Shown here: positions 50,335 to 62,029 of the stretch, piece after piece
Numbering within the stretch: position 1 is the stretch's first letter
How the letters are laid out: each line of letters starts with the position of its first letter
Assembly: GCF_051401765.1 (NCBI RefSeq)
Contig: NW_027480600.1
Coordinates: 62,001-126,000 of the forward strand
Length of the DNA: 64,000 nucleotides
Reading direction: 5' to 3'
DNA from: Calliopsis andreniformis
Lineage: Eukaryota; Arthropoda; Insecta; Hymenoptera; Andrenidae
Notes under the pieces: generated by a model
Databases searched by the model: none
Told to the model about the DNA's origin: nothing
Seen by the model: only the letters and a program-made list of their open reading frames with translations
Position numbers and translations under genes: made by a program

Positions 50335-53300
50335 CTCAATACTAAACCATCAATCCTCAATTCTCAATACTCAATAGAACATCCTGAATTCTCAGGATTC
50401 AATACTAAAACCTCAAACCTCAAACCTCAGCCATCATCCTCAATCCTCAATCCTCAATCGTCAATCCTCAACCTTCAATCCTCAACACTCAACCTTCAAC
50501 CCTCAATCACCAATCCTCAATCGTCAATCCGCAATCCGCAATCCTCAGTCATCAATCCTCAATCCCCAATCCTCAGTCATCAATCCTCAAACCTCAGTCC
50601 CCATCCACAATTCTCAATCCTCAACCCTCAATCCTCAAACCACAATCCTCAACTGTCAGTCCTCGTCCTCAATCCTCAACCCTCAATCCTCAATCCTCAA
50701 TCTTCAATCATCAATACTCAATCTTCAATCCTCAATCCTCAATCCTCAATCCTCATTCCTCAATCCTCAATCTTCAGTCCTCAATACTCAATCCTCAATC
50801 CTCAATCCTCAATACTCAACCATCAATCCTCAATTCCCAATACTCAATAGAATATCCTCAATTCTCCGTATTCAATACTCAAACCTCAATCCTCAACGAT
50901 CAGCCCCTCATCCTCCATCCTCAATCCTCAATCCCCAATCCTCAATCTTCAATCCTCAATCCTCAATCCTCAACCCTCAATCATCAATACTCAATGTTCA
51001 ATCCTCAATACTCAACCTTCCATCCTCAACCCTCAATCCTCAAACCACAATCCTCAATCCTCAAACATCAACCTTCAATCCTAAATACTCAATCTTCAAT
51101 TCTCAATACTCTATCCTCAATCGTCAATCCTCATTCTTCAATCCTCAATACCCAATCCTCAATCCTCAATCCTCAATCCTCCATCATCAATTCTCAATCC
51201 TCAATCCTCAGTCCTCAGTCCTCAAACCTCAATCCTCAACCCTCAGCCCTCATTCTCAATCCTCAATCTTGAATCCTCAATCCTCAATCTTCAATCCTCA
51301 ATACTCAGTCTTCAATCATCAATCCTCAATCCTCAATCCTCAATCCTCAATCCTCAATCCTCAATCATCAACCTTCAATCCTCAATACTCAATCTTCAAT
51401 CCTCAATACTCAATCCTCAATCGTCAATCCTCATTCTTCAATCCTCAATACCCAATCCTCAATCCTCAATCCTCAATCCTCCATCGTCAATCCTCAATCC
51501 TCAATCCTCAATCCTCAGTCACAATCCTCAATCTTCAATACTCAATCGTCAATCCTCAGTCCTCAATTCTCAATCCTCAATCCTCGTTCCTCAATCCTCA
51601 ATTCTCAACACTCAGTCCTCATCCTCAATTCTCAATTCTCAATCCTCAATCATCAACCTTCAATCCTCAATACTCAATATTCAACCCTCAATACTCAATC
51701 CTCAATCGTCAATCCTCATTCTTCAATCCTCAATACACAATCCTCACTACACAATCCTCAATCCTCAAACCTCAATCTTCAATCCTCAATACTCAATCTT
51801 CGATTCTCAATCCTCAATCCTCAATTCTCAATCCCCAATCCTCAATCTTCAACCCTCAATCCTCAATCCTCAATCCTCAATCCTCAATCATCAATCCTCA
51901 ATCTTCAACACTCAATCATCAACCCTCAATCCTCAATCTTCTACCCTCAATCCTCAATCCTCGATCCTCAATCCTCAATCCTCAATCATCAATACTCAAT
52001 ACTCAGTCTTCAATCGTCAATCCTCAATCCTCAATCCTCAATCCTCAACCGTCACTCCTCGTCCTCAAACCTCAATCCCGAATCCTCAATCCTGAATCGT
52101 CAATCTTCAGCCCACAGTCCTCAACAATCAATTTTCAATCCTCAGTCCTCATTAGAATATCCTCAATTCTCAGTTTTCAATACTCAATCCCCAATCTTCA
52201 ATCTTCAAATCTCAGTCTACAAACATCATTTCGCATCACTCAACACTCAACACTCAGTCCTCAATCTTCAGTCCTCAATCCTCAATCCTCAATCTTCTAT
52301 CCTCAATACTCAATCTTCAATCCTCAATCCTCAATTCTCAATCCTCAGTCCTCAATCCTCAATCGCCAATCCTCAATCCCCAATCCTCAATCTTCAATCC
52401 TCAATCCTCAATCCTCAATCATCAATACTCAATGTTCAATTCTCAATACTCAACCTTCAATCCTCAACCCTCTATCCTCAATCCACAATCCTCAATCCTC
52501 AATCATCAACCTTCAATCCTCAATACTCAATATTCAATCCTCAATACTCAATCCTCAATCGCCAATCCTCAATCTTCAATCCTCAATGCTCAATCCTCAA
52601 TCCTCAATCCTCAGTCCTCAATCCTCAATCCTCAATCCTCAATCCTCAATCTTCAATCCTCAATACTCAATCTTCAATCCTCAATCCTCAATTCTCAATC
52701 GTCAATACTCAATCCTCGATCGCCAATCCTCAATCCCCAATCCTCAATCTTCAATCCTCAATCCTCAATCCTCAATCCTCATCGTTCAATCCTCAATACT
52801 CAATCTTCAATCCTCAATCCTCAATCCTCAATCCTCAATCCTCAATTCTCAATCCTCAATATTCAACACACAACCCTCAACCATCAATCCTCAATACTCA
52901 ACCATCAATCCTCAATTCTCAATACTCAATAGAATACCCTGAATTCTCATCGTTCAATACTCAATCCACAAAAATCAATAATCTAACCTCAACCCTCAAA
53001 CATCAATCCTCAACACTCAATCCTCAACACTCAGTCCTCCCTCTTCAATCCTCCATCCTCAATCCTCAATCTTCAATCCTCAATACTCAATCTTCAATCC
53101 TCAATCGTCAGTACTCAAACCTCAATTCTGAATCCTCAATTCTGAATCCTCAATCTTCAGACCTCAGTACTCAACAATCAATTGTCAATCCTCAATCCTC
53201 AATAGAATATCCTCAATTCACAGTTTTCAATACTCGATACTCAATCTGCAATCTTCAAATCTCTATCCACAAACATTAATTCTCATCACTCAACCCTCAA

Positions 53301-53700
53301 CACTCAGTCCCCAAACCTCAATCTTCAATCCTCAATCCTCAATCCTCAATACTCAATCCTCAATCTTCAATCCTCAATAATCAATCTTCAATCCTCAATC
53401 CTCAACCCTCAATCCTCAATCCTCATTCTTCAATCCTCAATACCCAATCCTCAATCTTTAATCCTCAATCCTCAATCCTCAATTCTCAATCCTCAATCCT
53501 CAGTCCTCAGTCCTCAAACCTCAATCCTAAACCCTCAGCCCTCATCCTCAATCCTCAATCCTTATTCCTCAGTCCTCAACTTTCAATCCTCAATACACAA
53601 TTTTCAATCCTCAATCCTCAATCCTCAATCCTCAATCCTAAATCCTCAATCATCAATCCTCAATCTTCAATACTCAATCCTCAATCCTCAATCCTGAATC
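50335..53700. repeat. 3.4-kb tandem family, unit B (3,366 bp)
   Basis: The first 1.65 kb and the last 0.85 kb match unit A at offset 3414 and nearby. The middle, from about 51990 to 52843, is replaced by sequence of the 2,768-bp family (CAATCCCGAATCC, ATTTCGCATCACTC and an ATTAG island at 52151). The sequence then returns to the unit A pattern before the cassette at 52928/53201. The unit also contains the longest + strand open frame of the window (51269-52942), which spans both junctions and is not a gene. Confidence 0.85.
52928..53309 (+). other. IV-III cassette in 3.4-kb unit B
   Basis: The islands start at 52928 and 53201, 273 bp apart. The inverted repeat has lost its first base (CAACAATCAATTGTC near 53172). 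Confidence 0.85.
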
Positions 53701-56700
53701 CTCAATACTAAACCATCAATCCTCAATTCTCAATACTCAATAGAACATCCTGAATTCTCAGGATTCAATACTAAAACCTCAAACCTCAAACCTCAGCCAT
53801 CATCCTCAATCCTCAATCCTCAATCGTCAATCCTCAACCATCAATCCTCAACACTCAACCTTCAACCCTCAATCACCAATCCTCAATCGTCAATCCGCAA
53901 TCCGCAATCCTCAGTCATCAATCCTCAATCCCCAATCCTCAGTCATCAATCCTCAAACCTCAGTCCCCATCCACAATTCTCAATCCTCAACCCTCAATCC
54001 TCAAACCACAATCCTCAACTGTCAGTCCTCGTCCTCAATCCTCAACCCTCAATCCTCAATCCTCAATCTTCAATCATCAATACTCAATCTTCAATCCTCA
54101 ATCCTCAATCCTCAATCCTCATTCCTCAATCCTCAATCTTCAGTCCTCAATACTCAATCCTCAATCCTCAATCCTCAATACTCAACCATCAATCCTCAAT
54201 TCCCAATACTCAATAGAATATCCTCAATTCTCCGTATTCAATACTCAAACCTCAATCCTCAACCATCAGCCCCTCATCCTCCATCCTCAATCCTCAATCC
54301 CCAATCCTCAATCTTCAATCCTCAATCCTCAATCCTCAACCCTCAATCATCAATACTCAATGTTCAATCCTCAATACTCAACCTTCCATCCTCAACCCTC
54401 AATCCTCAAACCACAATCCTCAATCCTCAATCATCAACCTTCAATCCTAAATACTCAATCTTCAATTCTCAATACTCTATCCTCAATCGTCAATCCTCAT
54501 TCTTCAATCCTCAATACCCAATCCTCAATCCTCAATCCTCAATCCTCCATCGTCAATCCTCAATCCTCAATCCTCAATCCTCAGTCACAATCCTCAATCT
54601 TCAATACTCAATCGTCAATCCTCAGTCCTCAATTCTCAATCCTCAATTCTCGTTCCTCAATCCTCAATTCTCAACACTCAGTCCTCATCCTCAATTCTCA
54701 ATTCTCAATCCTCAATCATCAACCTTCAATCCTCAATACTCAATATTCAACCCTCAATACTCAATCCTCAATCGTCAATCCTCATTCTTCAATCCTCAAT
54801 ACACAATCCTCACTACACAATCCTCAATCCTCAAACCTCAATCTTCAATCCTCAATACTCAATCTTCGATTCTCAATCCTCAATCCTCAATTCTCAATCC
54901 CCAATCCTCAATCTTCAACCCTCAATCCTCAATCCTCAATCCTCAATCCTCAATCATCAATCCTCAATCTTCAACACTCAATCATCACCCCTCAATCCTC
55001 AATCTTCTATCCTCAATCCTCAATCCTCGATCCTCAATCCTCAATCCTCAATCATCAATACTCAATGTTCAATCCTCAATACTCAAACTTAAATCCTCAA
55101 CCCTGAATCCTCAATCCACAATCCTCAATCCTCAATCATCAACCTTCAATCCTCAATACTCAATCTTCAATCCTCAATACTCAATCGTCAATCGTCAATT
55201 CTCATTCTTCAATCCTCAATACCCAATCCTCAATCCTCAATCCTCAATCCTCCATCCTCAATTCTCAATCCTCAATCCTCAGTCCTCAGTCCTCAAACCT
55301 CAATCCTCAACCCTCAGCCCTCATTCTCAATCCTCAATCTTGAATCCTCAGTCCTCAATCTTCAATCCTCAATACTCAGTCTTCAATCGTCAATCCTCAA
55401 TCCTCAATCCTCAATCCTCAATCCTCAGTCATCAATCCTCAATCCTCAATCATCAACCTTCAATCCTCAATACTCAATCTTCATTCCTCAATACTCAATC
55501 CTCAATCGTCAATTCTCATTCTTCAATCCTCAATACCCAATCCTCAATCCTCAATCCTGAATCCTCCATCCTCAATTCTCAATCCTCAATCATCTGTCCT
55601 CAGTCCGTAAACCTCAACCCTCAACCCTCAGCCCACACCCTCAATCCTCAATCCGGAATCCTCAATCCTCAATCTTCAATCCTCAATACTCTGTCTTCAA
55701 TCCTCAATCCTCAATCCTCAATCCTCAGTCCTCACTCCTCAATCATCAATCCTCAATCTTCAATACTCAATCCTGAATCCTCAATCCTCAATCCTCAATA
55801 CTCAATCCTCAATCCTCATCCTTCAATCCTCAATACTCAATCTTCAATCCTCAATCCTCAATCCTCAATCCTCAATCCTCAATTCTCAATCCTCAATATT
55901 CAACACACAACCCTCAACCATCAATCCTCAATACTCAACCATCAATCCTCAATTCTCAATACTCAATAGAATACCCTGAATTCTCATCGTTCAATACTCA
56001 ATCCACAAATATCAATAATCTAATCTCAACCCTCAAACATCAATCCTCAACACTCAATCCTCAACACTCAGTCCTCTCTCTCCAATCCTCCATCCTCAAT
56101 CCTCAATCTTCAATCCTCAATACTCAATCTTCAATCCTCAATCGTCAGTCCTCAAACCTCAATTCTGAATCCTCAATTCTGAATCCTCAATCTTCAGCCC
56201 TCAGTACTCGACAATCAATTGTCAATCCTCAATCCTCAATAGAATATCCTCAATTCACAGTTTTCAATACTCGATACTCAATCTGCAATCTTCAAATCTC
56301 TATCCACAAACATTAATTCTCATCACTCAACCCTCAACACTCAGTCCCCAAACCTCAATCTTCAATCCTCAATCCTCAATCCTCAATACTCAATCCTCAA
56401 TCTTCAATCCTCAATAATCAATCTTCAATCCTCAATCCTCAACCCTCAATCCTCAATCCTCAATCCTCAATCCTCAATCGTCAATCCTCAATACTCAATC
56501 TTCAATCCTCAATCCTCAATCCTCAATCCTCAATCCTCATTCTTCAATCCTCAATACCCAATCCTCAATCTTTAATCCTCAATCCTCAATCCTCAATTCT
56601 CAATCCTCAATCCTCAGTCCTCAGTCCTCAAACCTCAATCCTAAACCCTCAGCCCTCATCCTCAATCCTCAATCCTTATTCCTCAGTCCTCAACTTTCAA

Positions 56701-56821
56701 TCCTCAATACACAATTTTCAATCCTCAATCCTCAATCCTCAATCCTCAATCCTAAATCCTAAATCCTCAATCATCAATCCTCAATCTTCAATACTCAATC
56801 CTCAATCCTCAATCCTGAATC
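53701..56821. repeat. 3.4-kb tandem family, unit C (3,121 bp)
   Basis: This matches unit A at offset 6780 up to about 54548, then at offset 6480 from 48061/54541 on. It has therefore lost about 300 bp between two CATCC-containing heptamer runs, and gained one 7-bp AAATCCT monomer near 56758. Islands lie at 53739, 54212 and the cassette 55965/56238, with the perfect inverted repeat at 56210. Confidence 0.86.
55965..56346 (+). other. IV-III cassette in 3.4-kb unit C
   Basis: The islands start at 55965 and 56238, 273 bp apart. It shares CCACAAATATC with unit A, which supports A and C being closest relatives. The perfect inverted repeat is at 56210. Confidence 0.85.
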
Positions 56822-59800
56822 CTCAATACTAAACCATCAATCCTCAATTCTCAATACTCAATAGAACATCCTGAATTCTCAGGATTCAATACTAAAACCT
56901 CAAACCTCAAACCTCAGCCATCATCCTCAATCCTCAATCCTCAATCGTCAATCCTCAACCTTCAATCCTCAACACTCAACCTTCAACCCTCAATCACCAA
57001 TCCTCAATCGTCAATCCGCAATCCGCAATCCTCAGTCATCAATCCTCAATCCCCAATCCTCAGTCATCAATCCTCAAACCTCAGTCCCCATCCACAATTC
57101 TCAATCCTCAACCCTCAATCCTCAAACCACAATCCTCAACTGTCAGTCCTCGTCCTCAATCCTCAACCCTCAATCCTCAATCCTCAATCTTCAATCATCA
57201 ATACTCAATCTTCAATCCTCAATCCTCAATCCTCAATCCTCATTCCTCAATCCTCAATCTTCAGTCCTCAATACTCAATCCTCAATCCTCAATCCTCAAT
57301 ACTCAACCATCAATCCTCAATTCCCAATGCTCAATAGAATATCCTCAATTCTCCGTATTCAATACTCAAACCTCAATCCTCAACGATCAGCCCCTCATCC
57401 TCCATCCTCAATCCTCAATCCCCAATCCTCAATCTTCAATCCTCAATCCTCAATCCTCAACCCTCAATCATCAATACTCAATGTTCAATCCTCAATACTC
57501 AACCTTCCATCCTCAACCCTCAATCCTCAAACCACAATCCTCAATCCTCAATCATCAACCTTCAATCCTAAATACTCAATCTTCAATTCTCAATACTCTA
57601 TCCTCAATCGTCAATCCTCATTCTTCAATCCTCAATACCCAATCCTCAATCCTCAATCCTCAATCCTCCATCATCAATTCTCAATCCTCAATCCTCAGTC
57701 CTCAGTCCTCAAACCTCAATCCTCAACCCTCAGCCCTCATTCTCAATCCTCAATCTTGAATCCTCAATCCTCAATCTTCAATCCTCAATACTCAGTCTTC
57801 AATCATCAATCCTCAATCCTCAATCCTCAATCCTCAATCCTCAATCCTCAATCATCAACCTTCAATCCTCAATACTCAATCTTCAATCCTCAATACTCAA
57901 TCCTCAATCGTCAATCCTCATTCTTCAATCCTCAATACCCAATCCTCAATCCTCAATCCTCAATCCTCCATCGTCAATCCTCAATCCTCAATCCTCAATC
58001 CTCAGTCACAATCCTCAATCTTCAATACTCAATCGTCAATCCTCAGTCCTCAATTCTCAATCCTCAATCCTCGTTCCTCAATCCTCAATTCTCAACACTC
58101 AGTCCTCATCCTCAATTCTCAATTCTCAATCCTCAATCATCAACCTTCAATCCTCAATAATCAATATTCAACCCTCAATACTCAATCCTCAATCGTCAAT
58201 CCTCATTCTTCAATCCTCAATACACAATCCTCACTACACAATCCTCAATCCTCAAACCTCAATCTTCAATCCTCAATACTCAATCTTCGATTCTCAATCC
58301 TCAATCCTCAATTCTCAATCCCCAATCCTCAATCTTCAACCCTCAATCCTCAATCCTCAATCCTCAATCCTCAATCATCAATCCTCAATCTTCAACACTC
58401 AATCATCAACCCTCAATCCTCAATCTTCTATCCTCAATCCTCAATCCTCGATCCTCAATCCTCAATCCTCAATCATCAATACTCAATACTCAGTCTTCAA
58501 TCGTCAATCCTCAATCCTCAATCCTCAATCCTCAATCCTCAGTCATCAATCCTCAATCCTCAATCATCAACCTTCAATCCTCAATACTCAATCTTCAATC
58601 CTCAATACTCAATCCTCAATCGTCAATTCTCATTCTTCAATCCTCAATACCCAATCCTCAATCCTCAATCCTCAATCCTCCATCCTCAATTATCAATCCT
58701 CAATCCTCAGTCCTCAGTCCTCAAACCTCAATCCTCAACCCTCAGCCCTCATTCTCAATCCTCAATCTTGAATCCTCAATCCTCAATCTTCAATCCTCAA
58801 TACTCAGTCTTCAATCGTCAATCCTCAATCCTCAATCCTCAATCCTCAATCCTAAATCATCAATCCTCAATCCTCAATCATCAACCTTCAATCCTCAATA
58901 CTCAATCTTCAATCCTCAATACTCAATCCTCAATCGTCAATTCTCATTCTTCAATCCTCAATACCCAATCCTCAATCCTCAATCCTGAATCCTCCATCCT
59001 CAATTCTCAATCCTCAATCATCTGTCCTCAGTCCGTAAACCTCAACCCTCAACCCTCAGCCCACATCCTCAATCCTCAATCCGGAATCCTCAATCCTCAA
59101 TCTTCAATCCTCAATACTCTGTCTTCAATCCTCAATCCTCAATCCTCAATCCTCAGTCCTCACTCCTCAATCATCAATCCTCAATCTTCAATACTCAATC
59201 CTGAATCCTCAAACCTCAATCCTCAATACTCAATCCTCAATCCTCATCCTTCAATCCTCAATACTCAATCTTCAATCCTCAATCCTCAATCCTCAATCCT
59301 CAATCCTCAATTCTCAATCCTCAATATTCAACACACAACCCTCAACCATCAATCCTCAATACTCAACCATCAATCCTCAATTCTCAATACTCAATAGAAT
59401 ACCCTGAACTCTCATCGTTCAATACTCAATCCACAAAAATCAATATTCTAATCTCAACCCTCAAACATCAATCCTCAACACTCAATCCTCAACACTCAGT
59501 CCTCTCTCTTCAATCCTCCATCCTCAATCCTCAATCTTCAATCCTCAATACTCAATCTTCAATCCTCAATCGTCAGTCCTCAAACCTCAATTCTGAATCC
59601 TCAATTCTGAATCCTCAATCTTCAGCCATCAGTCCTCGACAATCAATTGTTAATCCTCAATCCTCAATAGAATATCCTCAATTCACAGTTTTCAATACTC
59701 GATACTCAATCTGCAATCTTCAAATCTCTATCCACAGACATTAATTCTCATCACTCAACCCTCAACACTCAGTCCCCAAACCTCAATCTTCAATCCTCAA

Positions 59801-60948
59801 TCCTCAATCCTCAGTACTCAATCCTCAATCTTCAATCCTCAATAATCAATCTTCAATCCTCAATCCTCAACCCTCAATCCTCAATCCTCAATCCTCGATA
59901 CTGAATCCTCAATCCTCAATACTCAATCTTCAATCCTCAATCCTCAATCCTCAATCCTCAATCCTCCTTCTTCAATCCTCAATACCCAATCCTCAATCTT
60001 TAATCCACAATCCTCAATCCTCAATTCTCAATCCTCAATCCTCAGTCCTCAGTCCTCAAACCTCAATCCTAAACCCTCAGCCCTCATCCTCAATCCTCAA
60101 TCCTTATTCCTCAATCCTCAACCTTCAATCCTCAATACACAATTTTCAATCCTCAATCCTCAATCCTCAATCCTCAATCCTCAATCCTCAGTCCTCACTC
60201 CTCAATCATCAATCCTCAATCTTCAATACTCAGTCCTCAATCCTCAATCCTCAATCCTCAATACTCAATCTTCAATCCTCAATCCTCAATCCTCAATCCT
60301 CAATCCTCAATCCTCAGTCATCAATCCTCAATCCTCAATACTCAGTCGTCAATCCTCAGTCCTCAATTCTCAGTCCTCAATCCTCATTCCTCAAACCTCA
60401 ATCCTCAACCCTCAGTCCTCAATCTTCAATACTCAATAATCAATCTCCAATCCTAGATCCTCAATCCCCAATCCTCAATCCTTAATCCTCAATCTTCAAT
60501 CCTCAATCCCCAGTCCTCAATCTTCAATCCTCAATGCTCAATCCTCAATCCTCAATCCTCAGTCATCAGTCCTCAATCCTCAATCCTCAATCCTCAATCC
60601 TCAATCCTGAATCCTCAATCCTCAATACTCAATCTTCAATCCTCAATCCTCAATCCTCAATCCTCAATCCTCATTCTTCAATCCTCAATACCCAATCCTC
60701 AATCTTTAATCCTCAATCCTCAATCCTCAATTCTCAATCCTCAATCCTCAGTCCTCAGTCCTCAAACCTCAATCCTAAACCCTCAGCCCTCATCCTCAAT
60801 CCTCAATCCTTATTCCTCAATCCTCAACCTTCAATCCTCAATACACAATTATCAATCCTCGATCCTCAATCCTCAATCCTCAATCCTAAATCCTCAATCA
60901 TCAATCCTCAATCTTCAATACTCAATCCTCAATCCTCAATCCTGAATC
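56822..60948. repeat. 3.4-kb tandem family, unit D (4,127 bp)
   Basis: This follows units A and B to about 58480, then switches at ACTCAATACTCAGTC, as unit B does near 51995. From there it runs into material like 12471-13660 and then like 2000-2750. Islands lie at 56860, 57333 and the cassette 59393/59666. Its last part (about 60534-60948) returns to the unit-end sequence. It is the longest and most mosaic unit. Confidence 0.8.
59393..59774 (+). other. IV-III cassette in 3.4-kb unit D
   Basis: The islands start at 59393 and 59666, 273 bp apart. It has CCACAAAAATC and GACAATCAATTGTT, so it resembles the 13076 and 42570 cassettes rather than those of units A and C. Confidence 0.85.
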
Positions 60949-62029
60949 CTCAATACTAAACCATCAATCCTCAATTCTCAATACTCAATAGAACATCCTG
61001 ATTTCTCAGGATTCAATACTAAAACCTCAAACCTCAAACCTCAGCCATCATTCTCAATCCTCAATCCTCAATCGTCAATCCTCAACCTTCAATCCTCAAC
61101 ACTCAACCTTCAACCCTCAATCCCCAATCCTCAATCGTCAATCCGCTCTCCGCAATCCTCAGTCATCAATCCTCAACCTTCAATACTCAATCCTCTATCC
61201 TCAATCCTCAATCCTCAATCCTCAAACCCCATTCCTCAAACCTCAATCCTCAAACTTCAGTCCTCACCCTCAATTCTCAATCCTCAATCCTCAATCCTCA
61301 AACCACAATCCTCAACCGTCAGTCCTCGTCCTCAATCCTCAACCCTCAATCCTCAATCCTCAATCTTCAATCATCAATACTCAATCTTCAATCATCAATC
61401 CTCAATCTTCAATACTCAATCCTCAATCCTCAATTCTGAATCCTCAATACTAAACCATCAATCCTCAATTCTCAATAGTCAATAGAACATCCTGAATTCT
61501 CAGGATTCAATACTAAAACCTCAAACCTCAAACCTCAGCCATCATCCTCAATCCTCAATCCTCAATCGTCAATCCTCAACCTTCAATCCTCAACACTCAA
61601 CCTTCAACCCTCAATCCCCAATCCTCAATCGTCAAACCGTAATCCGCAATTCTCAGTCATCAATCCTCAACCTGCAATACTCAATCCTCAATCCTCAATC
61701 CTCAATCCTCAATCCTCAATCCTCAATCCTCAATCCCCATTCCTCAAACCTCAATCCTCACACCTCAGTCCTCATCCTCAATTCTCAATCCTCAATCCTC
61801 AATCCTCAAACCACAATCCTCAACCGTCAGTCCTCGTCCTCAATCCTCAACCCTCAATCCTGAATCCTCAATCTTCAATCATCAATACTCAATCTTCAAT
61901 CCTCAATCCTCAATCCTCAATCCTCAATCCTCATTCCTCAATCCTCAATCTTCAGTCCTCAATACTCAATCTTCAATCCTCAATACTCAATCCTCAATCC
62001 TCAATATTCAATCCTCAACACTCAATCTT
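60949..62029. repeat. 3.4-kb family, short fragments E (494 bp) and F
   Basis: The unit-start marker CTCAATACTAAACC occurs at 60949 and again 494 bp later at 61443. Each is followed by an AACATCC-type island (60987 and 61481). The two fragments show paired variants such as ATCCGCTCTCCGC near 61140 against AAACCGTAATCCGC near 61630. After about 62030 the sequence switches to the 34-kb type block. Confidence 0.78.

Noticed and set aside
51269..52942. Long + strand open frames (up to 557 codons) as genes for an SSILNPQ-repeat protein
   Set aside because: The same peptide is open in all three + frames because the 7-bp period has no stop in any frame. Starts and stops fall at random variant monomers, frames overlap, and duplicates diverge by frameshifts. 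No promoter, splice, signal peptide or non-repeat domain is visible.
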